64,000 nucleotides of DNA from Clostridia bacterium (GTDB lineage: Bacteria > Bacillota > Clostridia > Oscillospirales > Acutalibacteraceae): the NCBI GenBank assembly GCA_030532035.1, contig JAUNLX010000002.1, positions 78,451 through 142,450 on the forward strand, written 5' to 3'. Position 1 is the stretch's first letter, and each line of letters starts with the position of its first letter. Shown here one piece after another: positions 55,121-64,000 of this stretch. The position numbers were made by a program, and so were the translations under genes. Below the pieces are notes generated by a model, which saw nothing but the letters and a program-made list of their open reading frames with translations, was not told the DNA's origin and made no database searches.

Positions 55121-56304
55121 AAGTAAATAGAGAATACTTAAACTTAAAAAAATCATATTTATTTTCCGAAATTGCAAAAAGAGTTTCGGAATTTGAAGAA
55201 AAACATCCCGAAGCAAAAATCATTCGTCTCGGTATCGGAGATGTTACCTTGCCTTTAGTGCCAGAAGTTATTGACAGTATGCACAGAGCAGTTGACGATA
55301 TGTCGAAAAAAGAAACATTCAAAGGTTATCCACCTGAACATGGACAAGATTTCCTTGTAGAAAAAATCGAAAAATTTGATTATAAAGACAGAGGATTAGA
55401 TATATCGAAAGATGAAATTTTCGTGAGTGATGGTGCAAAGAGCGATACAGGAAATATCCTCGATATATTTGATAAAGATAATATTGTAGCTGTCTGCGAC
55501 CCCATTTATCCTGTATATGTGGATACCAATATTATGGCTGGCAGAGACGGTCAAATTATTTATTTAGAAACTTCGCAAGAGAATGGTTTTAGTCCTAATT
55601 TACCTAATAGAAAAGTAGATATAATTTATCTTTGTTCGCCTAATAATCCAACGGGAACGACTATGGATAGAAATACTTTGAAAAAATTTGTTGATTATGC
55701 GAATGAATATGACAGTATTTTGCTTTTTGATTCAGCTTATGAAGCTTTTATAACTGATGATAATTTGCCAAAGTCAATCTATGAAATTCCTGGGGCAAAA
55801 AATTGTGCGATAGAATTTAGAAGCTTTTCCAAAACTGCTGGATTTACAGGAGTGAGATGTGGATATACTGTTGTCCCGAAAGACTTAAAAAGAGACAGTA
55901 TTTCTCTCAATGAGCTTTGGGCAAGACGCCAGGCCACAAAATTTAATGGAGTTTCATATGTAACTCAGCGAGCTGCTGAAGCAGTATATTCTGAAAAAGG
56001 ACGCAAACAGGTAGAAGAAAATATCAATTATTATTTGAATAATGCAAAAACTATAGCTAAAGGACTGGAATCTATAGGAATTAAATATTATGGAGCGGAA
56101 AATTCTCCATACATCTGGTTTAAAGTCCCAGAAAAATTTGATTCATGGAGCTTTTTTGACTATTTACTGGAAAATGCAAATATTGTTGGAACTCCAGGAG
56201 TTGGATTTGGTAAAATGGGCGAGGGATATTTCAGACTCACAGGATTTTCAGACGCCGATTCTACAAAAGAAGCGGTCGATAGAATAAAAAAATTAAGTTT
56301 TTAA
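55117..56304 (+). CDS. dapL: LL-diaminopimelate aminotransferase
   Basis: Forms LL-DAP directly from tetrahydrodipicolinate and glutamate, bypassing DapC/D/E. 395 residues, class I/II PLP aminotransferase: RLGIGDVTLPL, YPPEHGQDFL, VSDGAKSDTGNI, PNNPTGTTMDR, and the PLP lysine in RSFSKTAGFTGVRCGY. The sequence is DapL-type in its length and the 'DVTLPL' start. Follows dapF with ATGA overlap. Confidence 0.95.
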   Translation: MKVNREYLNLKKSYLFSEIAKRVSEFEEKHPEAKIIRLGIGDVTLPLVPEVIDSMHRAVDDMSKKETFKGYPPEHGQDFLVEKIEKFDYKDRGLDISKDEIFVSDGAKSDTGNILDIFDKDNIVAVCDPIYPVYVDTNIMAGRDGQIIYLETSQENGFSPNLPNRKVDIIYLCSPNNPTGTTMDRNTLKKFVDYANEYDSILLFDSAYEAFITDDNLPKSIYEIPGAKNCAIEFRSFSKTAGFTGVRCGYTVVPKDLKRDSISLNELWARRQATKFNGVSYVTQRAAEAVYSEKGRKQVEENINYYLNNAKTIAKGLESIGIKYYGAENSPYIWFKVPEKFDSWSFFDYLLENANIVGTPGVGFGKMGEGYFRLTGFSDADSTKEAVDRIKKLSF

Positions 56305-56316
56305 TGGAGGGCAAAA

Positions 56317-57024
56317 ATGGAAAAGAAAGAATTGCTGTATGAGGGCAAGGCAAAAAAAGTATATGCAACAGAAGACGCCGATAAACTTATCGTTTCATAT
56401 AAGGATGACGCCACTGCTTTTAACGGAAAGAAAAAAGGCACAATAAATGGTAAAGGCGTAATAAACAATAAAATGAGTAACTTTATGTGCAAACTCATCG
56501 AAAAAGAGGGCGTGCCTACTCACTATATTGAAGAAATCAGCGACAGAGAAACAATCGTAAAAAATGTTTCCATTGTTCCACTTGAAGTTATCATAAGAAA
56601 CAAAGCAGCTGGAAGTATGGCTAAGAGACTTGGTTTGGAAGAGGGATTTGAGCTCAAAATTCCTGTAATTGAATTTTCATACAAGAATGATGACCTCGAC
56701 GATCCTCTTATAAATTCTTATCACGCAATTGCTTGCGGTTTTGCGACTGCTGAAGAAATTGAACAAATAAAGGAAATGGCATTTAAAATAAATGAAGTTA
56801 TGAAAAATTATTTTGCCACAAAGAATGTTGAACTTATAGATTTCAAACTTGAATTTGGTAAACACAAGGGTGAAATTATCTTAGCAGACGAAATTTCTCC
56901 AGATACATGTCGTTTTTGGGATATGACAACACATGAAAAATTGGACAAAGATCGTTTCAGAAGAGATTTAGGTTCTGTTGAAGAAGCTTACGAAGAAATG
57001 GCTAAGAGACTTGGACTCCAATAA
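56317..57024 (+). CDS. purC: SAICAR synthetase
   Basis: Condenses CAIR with aspartate in purine synthesis. 235 residues: [76 protein letters not shown] precedes the ATG, 12 bp after dapL. First of five purine genes in a row. Confidence 0.97.
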   Translation: MEKKELLYEGKAKKVYATEDADKLIVSYKDDATAFNGKKKGTINGKGVINNKMSNFMCKLIEKEGVPTHYIEEISDRETIVKNVSIVPLEVIIRNKAAGSMAKRLGLEEGFELKIPVIEFSYKNDDLDDPLINSYHAIACGFATAEEIEQIKEMAFKINEVMKNYFATKNVELIDFKLEFGKHKGEIILADEISPDTCRFWDMTTHEKLDKDRFRRDLGSVEEAYEEMAKRLGLQ

Positions 57025-58420
57025 ATTTCAAAATCTTTCAAACGAAAAATTAAATGAAGAATGCGGCGTATTGGGAATATATAATAATGACAGAGCAGTA
57101 GCAACAGTTGTTGAGGGACTCTATGCGCTTCAACATCGTGGACAGGAAAGCTGTGGATATGCTGTTTCGGACGGTGGAGTAATTACTGGTAGCAGAGGAG
57201 CTGGAGTAATTCAAGAAGTATTTACACCAGAAGAGGTTGAAAAAATCCCAGGCAAAATGGCAATAGGACATGTCAAATATTCTGGAGCAAAAGAAAGAGG
57301 CATAAAAAATGCGCAACCTCTTATTGTAAAACATCAGAAGGGCAGACTCGCAATTGCAGTAAATGCAACTCTTACAAATAGTGAAAAACTAAAACAAGAT
57401 TTGTCTGGCAAAGGCGCAATGTTCACAACAGATACCGACGCAGAAATAATTGCCCAAATTGCTGTTAGAAAAAGACTTAAAAGTTCTTCAATAGAAGAAG
57501 CGGTTTTAGAGACAGTAAAAAAAATAAAAGGCTGTTATTCGCTTGTTATGATGAGCCCTACAAAATTAATTGCCGTAAGAGATCCACATGGTTTCAGACC
57601 ACTGTGTCTCGGTAAATTAGGAGATGGATTTGTCGTTGCTTCTGAAACTGCTGCTTTGGATACTGTAAAAGCAGAATTTTTAAGAGATATATTGCCCGGC
57701 GAAATTGTTGTCATAGATTCAGATGGAGTGCGTTCTCTTAGATTTGGTAAATCAATAGAAAGAGCAATCTGTATTTTTGAATATATTTATTTTGCAAGAC
57801 CTGATAGTGTTGTAGACGGAGTTTCCGTTCATGAAGCGAGAGTACAAGCTGGAATGCTTCTTGCAAAACAAAGAAAAACGAAAGCAGATATGGTAATAGG
57901 AGTGCCAGATTCTGGATTAGACGCTGCGATAGGATATTCCAAAGAAAGCAAAATTCCATACGGTATTGGTTTTCATAGAAATTCATATGTTGGTCGGACT
58001 TTCATAAAGCCCGTTCAAAAAGAGAGAACAACTGCAATCGGAGTAAAACTGAATGTCATTAAATCTGCAGTTGAGGGCAAGAGAATAGTTATGGTAGACG
58101 ATTCAATTGTTAGAGGATCAACCAGTAAAAATATTGTTTTTGCTCTTAGAAATGCTGGAGCAAAAGAAGTCCATGTTCGTATAAGCTCTCCTACTATTCA
58201 TCACCCTTGCTATTTTGGAACAGATATTCCTACAAGAGAAGAGCTGACTTCAAATAAAAATTCTGTCGAAGAATTATGCAAGATTATAGGTGCGGACAGT
58301 CTTGAATTTTTAGATCCCAATTCACTTGGTAAACTTATAAATAGTAATAAAAAAACATATTGTGATGCCTGTTTTACAGGCAATTATCCAGTTGAGGCGA
58401 TAGATGATGAGCAAAAATAA
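57011..58420 (+). CDS. purF: amidophosphoribosyltransferase with altered glutamine pocket
   Basis: First step of purine synthesis (PRPP to phosphoribosylamine). N-terminal Ntn glutaminase domain starts at Cys in EECGVLGIY (codon 57062). [11 protein letters not shown] is normal, but HVRYST is HVKYSG, and the oxyanion-loop HNGNL is VNATL. The C-terminal PRTase has the PRPP loop [11 protein letters not shown] and C-terminal Cys residues ([10 protein letters not shown]) as in Fe-S PurF. The start is uncertain: TTG 57011 gives a 17-residue propeptide and overlaps purC by 14 bp; TTG 56978 is an alternative. Confidence 0.93.
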   Translation: MDSNKFQNLSNEKLNEECGVLGIYNNDRAVATVVEGLYALQHRGQESCGYAVSDGGVITGSRGAGVIQEVFTPEEVEKIPGKMAIGHVKYSGAKERGIKNAQPLIVKHQKGRLAIAVNATLTNSEKLKQDLSGKGAMFTTDTDAEIIAQIAVRKRLKSSSIEEAVLETVKKIKGCYSLVMMSPTKLIAVRDPHGFRPLCLGKLGDGFVVASETAALDTVKAEFLRDILPGEIVVIDSDGVRSLRFGKSIERAICIFEYIYFARPDSVVDGVSVHEARVQAGMLLAKQRKTKADMVIGVPDSGLDAAIGYSKESKIPYGIGFHRNSYVGRTFIKPVQKERTTAIGVKLNVIKSAVEGKRIVMVDDSIVRGSTSKNIVFALRNAGAKEVHVRISSPTIHHPCYFGTDIPTREELTSNKNSVEELCKIIGADSLEFLDPNSLGKLINSNKKTYCDACFTGNYPVEAIDDEQK

Positions 58421-59840
58421 ATATGAAAATCCACTTATAACGAGATATGCAAGTGAAGAAATACAATATATTTTCTCTCCTGATTTTAAGTTTAAAACTT
58501 GGAGAAAACTTTGGATAGCACTTGCAGAAGCCGAAAAAGAACTTGGGCTTGATATAACTGACGAACAAATTGATGAACTCAAAAAATTTCAAGATAATAT
58601 CAATTACGATGTTGCGCAGGCGAGAGAAAAAGAAGTTCGTCACGATGTAATGAGTCATATATATGCTTACGGTCAGCAGTGCCCAAAAGCAAAACCTATT
58701 ATCCATTTAGGTGCAACTTCATGTTATGTTGGAGATAATACTGACATCATTACTATGCGTGAAGCTTTGATGTCCATAAAAAAACAACTTGTAAATTTAA
58801 TGGATATTCTTTCAAAGTTCGTTCTAAAATACAAAGATTTGCCGACTTTGGGATTTACACATTTTCAAAGTGCCCAACCAGTAACAGTGGGCAAAAGAGC
58901 TTCTCTCTGGTTACAAGAACTTATGTTTGATTACAATAATTTGGTCTTTGTTTTAGATGGTTTAAAGCTTTTAGGCTCGAAAGGCACAACTGGAACGCAG
59001 GCAAGCTTTATGGAAATTTTTGACGGAGACACACAAAAAGTAAAAAAATTAGATAAAATAATTGCTCAAAAATTAGGATTTGACGATTGTTATGATGTTT
59101 CAGGTCAAACATATTCCAGAAAAATTGATTATATGGTTTTGAGTGTTTTATCAGGTATAGCACAGAGTGCTTCAAAATTTGGAAATGACTTGAGATTACT
59201 ACAAAATCTTAAGGAGATAGAAGAACCTTTTGAAAAAAATCAAGTCGGCTCATCGGCAATGGCATATAAGCGTAATCCAATGAGAAGCGAGAGAATTTGT
59301 TCACTTTCAAGATATGTAATTTCTCTTGCACTCAATCCAGCTTTAACGGCTTCTACTCAATGGTTTGAGAGAACTTTAGATGACAGTGCCAATAAACGCT
59401 TGGCAGTTGCAGAAGCTTTCCTTGCCACAGACGCAGTGTTGTCACTTTATTTGAATGTGAGTGACGGATTAGTAGTTTATCCTAAAGTCATTGAAAAAAG
59501 ACTTAAAAGCGAATTGCCTTTTATGGCGACAGAAAACATTTTGATGGACGCTGTAAAAGCAGGTGGAGACAGACAAGAACTTCACGAAAAAATAAGAGAA
59601 TACTCAATGCAAACATCATATGAGATAAAGGCAGAGGGAAAAGATAATACCTTACTTGAAAAAATTGCCGCCGATAAAGCTTTTGGACTGGATATGAAAG
59701 ACCTTGAAAAAGCTTTGGATACTAAACTTTATATAGGCAGATCGGTACAACAGTGCGAAGATTTTGTAAATGAAAAAATCTTGCCTATTATAGAAGAAAA
59801 TAAAGAATTACTTGGATTAAAAGCACAGATAAATGTTTAA
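58404..59840 (+). CDS. purB: adenylosuccinate lyase
   Basis: Cleaves SAICAR and adenylosuccinate. 478 residues. TRYASEEIQYIFSP start, RHDVMSHIYAYG, HLGATSCYVGDNTD, TLGFTHFQSAQPVTVGKR (general His), and the signature GSSAMAYKRNPMRSERICSL. The two-domain length fits the longer PurB class. Overlaps the end of purF; GAGGCGATAG precedes ATG 58404. Confidence 0.97.
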   Translation: MMSKNKYENPLITRYASEEIQYIFSPDFKFKTWRKLWIALAEAEKELGLDITDEQIDELKKFQDNINYDVAQAREKEVRHDVMSHIYAYGQQCPKAKPIIHLGATSCYVGDNTDIITMREALMSIKKQLVNLMDILSKFVLKYKDLPTLGFTHFQSAQPVTVGKRASLWLQELMFDYNNLVFVLDGLKLLGSKGTTGTQASFMEIFDGDTQKVKKLDKIIAQKLGFDDCYDVSGQTYSRKIDYMVLSVLSGIAQSASKFGNDLRLLQNLKEIEEPFEKNQVGSSAMAYKRNPMRSERICSLSRYVISLALNPALTASTQWFERTLDDSANKRLAVAEAFLATDAVLSLYLNVSDGLVVYPKVIEKRLKSELPFMATENILMDAVKAGGDRQELHEKIREYSMQTSYEIKAEGKDNTLLEKIAADKAFGLDMKDLEKALDTKLYIGRSVQQCEDFVNEKILPIIEENKELLGLKAQINV

Positions 59841-59852
59841 CGGAGGAATAGA

Positions 59853-61127
59853 ATGGTTACAGCAATAGTGGGAGCCAACTGGGGAGACGAAGGAAAAGGC
59901 AAAATAACAGATATGCTCGCAGAAAAATCGGATATAGTAATTCGATTTCAAGGTGGAGCAAATGCCGGCCATACTATAATAAATAATTATGGTAAATTTT
60001 CCTTACACCAAATGCCGTCTGGAGTTTTTTGCGACAATACTTTGAGTCTTGTCGGTCCTGGCGTTGCTTTTGATGTCGACAAATTTTTTAAGGAATATGA
60101 GGACATTGTCTCAAGGGGCGTTCCAAAGCCAAATGTAAAAATATCTGAGAGAGTCCAAATTGTTATGCCCTATCATGTTTTATTCGATCAATATGAAGAA
60201 GAAAGACTCGGTAAAAAACAATTTGGTTCAACAAAATCTGGAATTGCTCCTTTTTATTCTGATAAATATGCAAAAATTGGTTTTCAAATCGCTGAATTAT
60301 ATGATAAAGACAGCTTAAAAGAAAAACTTTCTGGAGTTTTGGAAATTAAAAATCTCATTTTGCAAAATATTTATGATAAACCCACACTTGACATAGACGA
60401 AATTTACGAAAGACTTGTTGATTATGCAGAAAAATTAAAGCCTTTCGTTTGTGATACTGGAAAAATCATAAGAGAAGCTTTGAAAGACGGTAAAAATATT
60501 TTGCTTGAAGGGCAATTAGGAGCACTTAAAGATCCGGACCATGGTATTTATCCGATGACAACTTCGTCTTCAACGCTTGCAGGATATGGAGCAGTTGGTG
60601 CAGGTATACCTCCGTATGAAATAAAAAATATTATAGCTGTAACAAAAGCATATTCTTCGGCAGTTGGCGCTGGCGAATTTGTATCTGAAATTTTTGGTGA
60701 AGAAGCGTCAATGATGAGAGAACATGGAGGAGATAAGGGAGAATACGGTGCTACAACAGGCAGACCAAGAAGAATGGGTTGGTTTGATTGCGTTGCTACT
60801 CGCTATGGAATCGAAACACAGGGAGCAACAGAAGCTGTATTGACGGCAGTAGACTGTCTGTCTTATCTTGATGAAATAAAAGTTTGCGTTGCATATGAAT
60901 ATGAGGGAAAAGAGATAAAAGACTTCCCTGTAACGAATAAACTTGCACAATGTAAACCGGTATATAAAACATTCAAGGGCTGGAAAAAAGACATAACGGG
61001 CGTAAGAAATTACGATGATTTTCCACAAGAAGTTCGTGAATATATTGAATTTATTGAAAGAGAAATAGGTTGCCCTATAAAGAGAGTATCGAACGGACCT
61101 AAAAGAGAAGACATCATTATTAGATAG
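59853..61127 (+). CDS. purA: adenylosuccinate synthetase
   Basis: IMP + Asp + GTP to adenylosuccinate. 424 residues. [18 protein letters not shown] (GTP loop and catalytic Asp), GGANAGHTI (catalytic His), [49 protein letters not shown] and the C-terminal NGPKRED. Complete. CGGAGG precedes the ATG. Confidence 0.97.
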   Translation: MVTAIVGANWGDEGKGKITDMLAEKSDIVIRFQGGANAGHTIINNYGKFSLHQMPSGVFCDNTLSLVGPGVAFDVDKFFKEYEDIVSRGVPKPNVKISERVQIVMPYHVLFDQYEEERLGKKQFGSTKSGIAPFYSDKYAKIGFQIAELYDKDSLKEKLSGVLEIKNLILQNIYDKPTLDIDEIYERLVDYAEKLKPFVCDTGKIIREALKDGKNILLEGQLGALKDPDHGIYPMTTSSSTLAGYGAVGAGIPPYEIKNIIAVTKAYSSAVGAGEFVSEIFGEEASMMREHGGDKGEYGATTGRPRRMGWFDCVATRYGIETQGATEAVLTAVDCLSYLDEIKVCVAYEYEGKEIKDFPVTNKLAQCKPVYKTFKGWKKDITGVRNYDDFPQEVREYIEFIEREIGCPIKRVSNGPKREDIIIR

Positions 61128-61134
61128 GAGAATT

Positions 61135-62124
61135 ATGAGAGAGATAATCCCAGTTAAAGAATTTTCGGAAGAATGGAATATTTCAGAATTTGCCGAAAAA
61201 AGCATAGCAAAATATAGAGAAAAAATCGGCGATAAAAAAGCCCTTTGCGCTCTTTCCGGTGGTGTTGATAGTGCTGTTTGTGCAGCGCTTATCAGTAAAG
61301 CTATCGGTAAAAATTTGACCTGTATCTTAGTTGACCATGGACTTATGAGAAAAAATGAAGTCGACGATGTAGTCAAAGTTTTCAGAGAAAATTTTGATGT
61401 TGAAATTAAATTTGTAGATAGAGAAGCTCATTTTTTGTCAAAGCTTGCAGGAGTTACAGATCCAGAGCAGAAAAGGAAGATAATTGGCGAAGAATTTATT
61501 CGTGTTTTTGAAGAAGAGGCAAAAAAACTCGGAAAAATAGATTATCTCGTTCAAGGTACAATATATCCTGATATTGTTGAAAGTGGAGGCGACGGACATA
61601 AAACTGTCAAATCTCATCATAATGTAGGTGGGCTACCAGAAGATATAGGATTCGAGGGCTTGATTGAACCTATCAGAGATTTATATAAAGATGAAGTTAG
61701 AGCGGTGGGTCTCGATTTGGGCTTACCAGAAAGACTTGTAAAACGCCAGCCATTCCCAGGTCCAGGACTTGCAGTTCGAGTTTTAGGCGAACTCACAAAA
61801 GAAAAACTTGATTTACTTAGAGAAGCAGACTTTATTTTTAGAGATGAAATCGCAAAAGCTGGACTCTCTTATGACATAAGCCAATATTTTGCAGTGCTCA
61901 CAAACTTAAAAAGTGTCGGTGTATCCTCAGATGAAAGAACTTATGAAAAAGTGATTGCTTTGAGAGCGGTTAATACTGAAAACTTTATGGTTGCAGAAGT
62001 TGCCAAAGTCCCGTTTGAAGTTTTAACTAAAGCATCAAAACGAATAACAGATGAAATAAAAGAAGTTAATAGAGTAGTTTTTGATATAACGAATAAGCCC
62101 CCGTCAACGGTGGAGTGGGAGTAG
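61135..62124 (+). CDS. guaA: GMP synthase ATPase subunit without glutaminase domain
   Basis: Aminates XMP to GMP. 329 residues: PP-loop ATPase ([16 protein letters not shown]), [51 protein letters not shown], and the C-terminal dimerisation domain ending [12 protein letters not shown]. The ~190-residue class I glutaminase domain that precedes this in the usual ~510-residue GuaA is absent. Archaea use two separate subunits; no glutaminase partner is in the window, so ammonia use is possible. AGGAG precedes the ATG. Confidence 0.95.
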   Translation: MREIIPVKEFSEEWNISEFAEKSIAKYREKIGDKKALCALSGGVDSAVCAALISKAIGKNLTCILVDHGLMRKNEVDDVVKVFRENFDVEIKFVDREAHFLSKLAGVTDPEQKRKIIGEEFIRVFEEEAKKLGKIDYLVQGTIYPDIVESGGDGHKTVKSHHNVGGLPEDIGFEGLIEPIRDLYKDEVRAVGLDLGLPERLVKRQPFPGPGLAVRVLGELTKEKLDLLREADFIFRDEIAKAGLSYDISQYFAVLTNLKSVGVSSDERTYEKVIALRAVNTENFMVAEVAKVPFEVLTKASKRITDEIKEVNRVVFDITNKPPSTVEWE

Positions 62125-62261
62125 GGTAAAAAAACAAAAGACCTTGTAAATTCAATAGTTATAGAAGATTAAATACTATAACTGGGAATAAAATGGGAAC
62201 ATTTGCAAAAAAGAATAAATAAAATAATAGTTCCAAGTAGTTTACATCTGGATAAAAATTT

Positions 62262-62288
62262 GACCGCAGTTTCAAACTGCGGTCTTTT
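62262..62288 (+). terminator. terminator after guaA
   Basis: GACCGCAGTTT-C-AAACTGCGGTC followed by TTTT. It lies 138 bp after the guaA stop; the gap contains a weaker AGTTATAG/CTATAACT stem near 62157-62180 and no gene I can support. Confidence 0.9.
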
Positions 62289-62383
62289 GTGCTTTCATAA
62301 AAGAATATGCTCATACAAATAAATAATAAAAATGGTATAATTTATAAGGTGATTTCATAAATTTATAATTGATGGTGGTATTT

Positions 62384-63277
62384 GTGACAGAAGATAAAAA
62401 GCTCGTCATTGTTGATAATGTAGAAATCCAGAATATGATTTATACCATTAGAGGTAAACAGGTAATGGTAGATAGTGACTTGGCAACTTTATATAAAGTT
62501 ACAACGAAGAGGTTGAATGAGCAAGTAAGCAGAAACAAAAATAGGTTTCCACCCGAATTTATGTTTCGCTTAACCGAAGAAGAATACGAAAACTTGAGGT
62601 CGCAATTTGCGACCTCAAGTGAAGGAAATGCTCATGGTGGCAGAAGATATATGCCTTATGTATTTACAGAACAAGGTATTGCTATGCTCTCAGCTGTGCT
62701 TAAAAGTGATATTGCCGTGGAAGTAAGTATTAAAATCATGAATAGCTTTGTGGAGATGAGAAGATTTCTTTTTTCGAATAAGGAGCTGTTTGCTCGTCTT
62801 GATAGAGTTGAGTTAAAGCAATTAGAAACAGATAAGAAGTTAGAAGAGGTTTTTAACTACATAGCTGCTAATACCGAGGTGAAGCAAAACATCTTTTTTG
62901 ACGGGCAAATTTATGATGCTTTCAGCTTTATTGTAGGGCTTATTGAGAAGGCTAAGAAAGAAATAATCCTGATTGACAATTATGTCGATGTCAACACCTT
63001 AAATATCTTATGTAAGAAAAATAAGGGAATTAATGTTGTCATTGCTACAGCAGGAAAAGGAAGTTTATCAACAAAAGATATAACAAAATTTAATGCTCAA
63101 TATCCAAAGCTGTCGATTAAAACTATTACGGATTTTCACGATAGATTTCTTATTTTAGATAAAACAGAGGTTTATCACATAGGTGCTTCTCTAAAGGATG
63201 CCGGGAAAAAGAGTTTTGGTATTACGAAGATAGAAGATAAGGACTTAATTCAAAGTTTGATAAATAAAGTGAGGTAA
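62384..63277 (+). CDS. ORF6N-domain DNA-binding protein with PLD-like C-terminus
   Basis: About 297 residues. The N-terminal ORF6N domain (IYTIRGKQVMVDSDLATLY, TKRLNEQVSRNKNRFPPEFMF, YVFTEQGIAMLSAVLKS) is a phage-type DNA-binding module. A coiled linker follows, then a C-terminal domain (IVGLIEKAKKEIILIDNYVD, IKTITDFHDRFLILDKTEVYHIGASLKDAG) with an HxxFL..D pattern like phospholipase-D-fold proteins. Such RhuM/ORF6N proteins often sit inside type I restriction loci. GTG 62384 has GGTGG upstream; ATG 62372 and TTG 62369 are alternatives. Confidence 0.85.
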   Translation: MTEDKKLVIVDNVEIQNMIYTIRGKQVMVDSDLATLYKVTTKRLNEQVSRNKNRFPPEFMFRLTEEEYENLRSQFATSSEGNAHGGRRYMPYVFTEQGIAMLSAVLKSDIAVEVSIKIMNSFVEMRRFLFSNKELFARLDRVELKQLETDKKLEEVFNYIAANTEVKQNIFFDGQIYDAFSFIVGLIEKAKKEIILIDNYVDVNTLNILCKKNKGINVVIATAGKGSLSTKDITKFNAQYPKLSIKTITDFHDRFLILDKTEVYHIGASLKDAGKKSFGITKIEDKDLIQSLINKVR

Positions 63278-63283
63278 AAAGGG

Positions 63284-64000
63284 ATGGCAGATTTAACTAA
63301 GGGTAACAATGAAAAAATGCAAAGAGCAGAGCTGCATAAAAAAATATGGGCGATTGCTGATGATGTTCGTGGAGCAGTAGACGGTTGGGACTTCAAACAA
63401 TATATTTTAGGAATTTTATTTTATAGATTTATTTCCGAAAATATTACTGAGTTTTTCAATTCAGCAGAACACGAAGCCGGAGATTTGGAGTTTGATTATG
63501 CTGAAATTTCTGACGAAGAAGCAGAAAAGGACTTTAGACCTAATACGGTGGAAGATAAAGGCTTTTTTATATTACCAAGCCAGCTGTTTAAAAATGTTGT
63601 TAAAACTGCTAAAGGTAATGAAAACTTAAATACGGATTTAGTTAATATATTTAAAGCAATTGAAGGTAGCGCAGTAGGATTTGCGTCAGAAGATGACATT
63701 AAAGGTCTATTCGAAGATGTAGATACAACCAGCAATCGTTTAGGGGGGACAGTAGCAGAAAAAAATAAAAGGCTGACAGATATTTTAACAGGCATAGCGG
63801 GAATCAATTTTGAGGATTTTAAAAATAATGACATTGATGCCTTTGGTGATGCTTATGAGTATTTGATTTCAAACTACGCAAGTAATGCCGGCAAATCCGG
63901 CGGTGAATTTTTCACCCCTCAGACTGTTTCAAAACTTTTGGCAAGGCTTGTAATGGAGGGGAAAACTAATATCAATAAAGTTTATGATCCCACTTGTGGG
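63284..64000 (+). CDS. hsdM: type I restriction-modification methyltransferase, 3' cut by window end
   Basis: The frame is open from ATG 63284 (GTGAGG upstream) to the last base, giving 239 codons. The N-terminal HsdM domain reads [20 protein letters not shown] then [20 protein letters not shown]. The methyltransferase domain starts [20 protein letters not shown] with [17 protein letters not shown], and SAM motif I DPTCG falls at the window end. It methylates adenine in the recognition sequence with HsdS; hsdS and hsdR would lie beyond. Begins 6 bp after the ORF6N gene. Confidence 0.93.
   Translation, partial: MADLTKGNNEKMQRAELHKKIWAIADDVRGAVDGWDFKQYILGILFYRFISENITEFFNSAEHEAGDLEFDYAEISDEEAEKDFRPNTVEDKGFFILPSQLFKNVVKTAKGNENLNTDLVNIFKAIEGSAVGFASEDDIKGLFEDVDTTSNRLGGTVAEKNKRLTDILTGIAGINFEDFKNNDIDAFGDAYEYLISNYASNAGKSGGEFFTPQTVSKLLARLVMEGKTNINKVYDPTCG

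Noticed and set aside
60708..61376. 222-residue minus-strand ORF across purA and guaA
   Set aside because: Antisense to two clearly coding genes, no domain and no start signal.

Overview
The window is AT-rich, densely coding DNA from a low-GC Gram-positive anaerobe, most likely a Clostridia-type Bacillota. The evidence is the glgBCDA glycogen operon with a GlgD subunit, a class B sortase, split transketolase, DapL-type lysine synthesis, GlyQS-type glycyl-tRNA synthetase and Rnf-like membrane genes. I cannot name the genus. Most genes are ordinary metabolism in short operons. The only RNA gene I can support is an initiator-type tRNA-Met at 37192-37267.

Layout. 1-3880: end of a WG-repeat protein, glyS, and a Met-rich membrane protein. 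4272-9926: glgB-glgC-glgD-glgA. 9928-17649: XRE regulator, histidine phosphatase, HAD phosphatase, a two-component system with an ABC exporter, and a degenerate cyclase-family protein. 17653-21332 (minus): lysC, hom and an AI-2E-type permease. 21634-27755: rpe, three Rnf D/E/A-like membrane genes, cysteine desulfurase, thiI, pncC. 27825-30712: sortase B with a long cytoplasmic extension and a membrane-anchored CinA-like protein. 30683-35557 (minus): rsmA, DUF3048 lipoprotein, ABC exporter, NERD protein, ArsC/Spx-like protein. 35711-37193: a scrap of toxin/immunity-type gene remnants between two identical 48-bp repeats, the second touching the tRNA. 37373-40968 (minus): three-gene proton-pumping transhydrogenase. 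41268-44032: split transketolase plus an unknown gene. 44161-47176: ppx-ppk. 47300-49684: exported metallophosphoesterase. 49797-54051 (minus): carAB. 54278-62124: dapF-dapL-purC-purF-purB-purA-guaA. 62384-64000: start of a probable type I restriction-modification locus (ORF6N protein, hsdM cut by the window end).

The most interesting observations are in housekeeping genes. (1) CarA has lost its glutaminase dyad (Cys to Ser, His to Leu), PurF has substitutions in its glutamine pocket, and GuaA lacks a glutaminase domain. Together they suggest that this lineage feeds ammonia directly into nucleotide synthesis. (2) PntB carries a tandem, nearly identical duplication of its whole NADP(H)-binding domain III, and both copies have NYD where the 2'-phosphate-binding KRS is expected. 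(3) The Rnf-like D-E-A operon keeps the ancestral gene order but lacks C, G and B, the flavinylation motif and three of the four cluster-ligand cysteines. (4) Tandem TTTACA boxes precede ppx-ppk, suggesting phosphate control. All functional statements are inferred from sequence alone.
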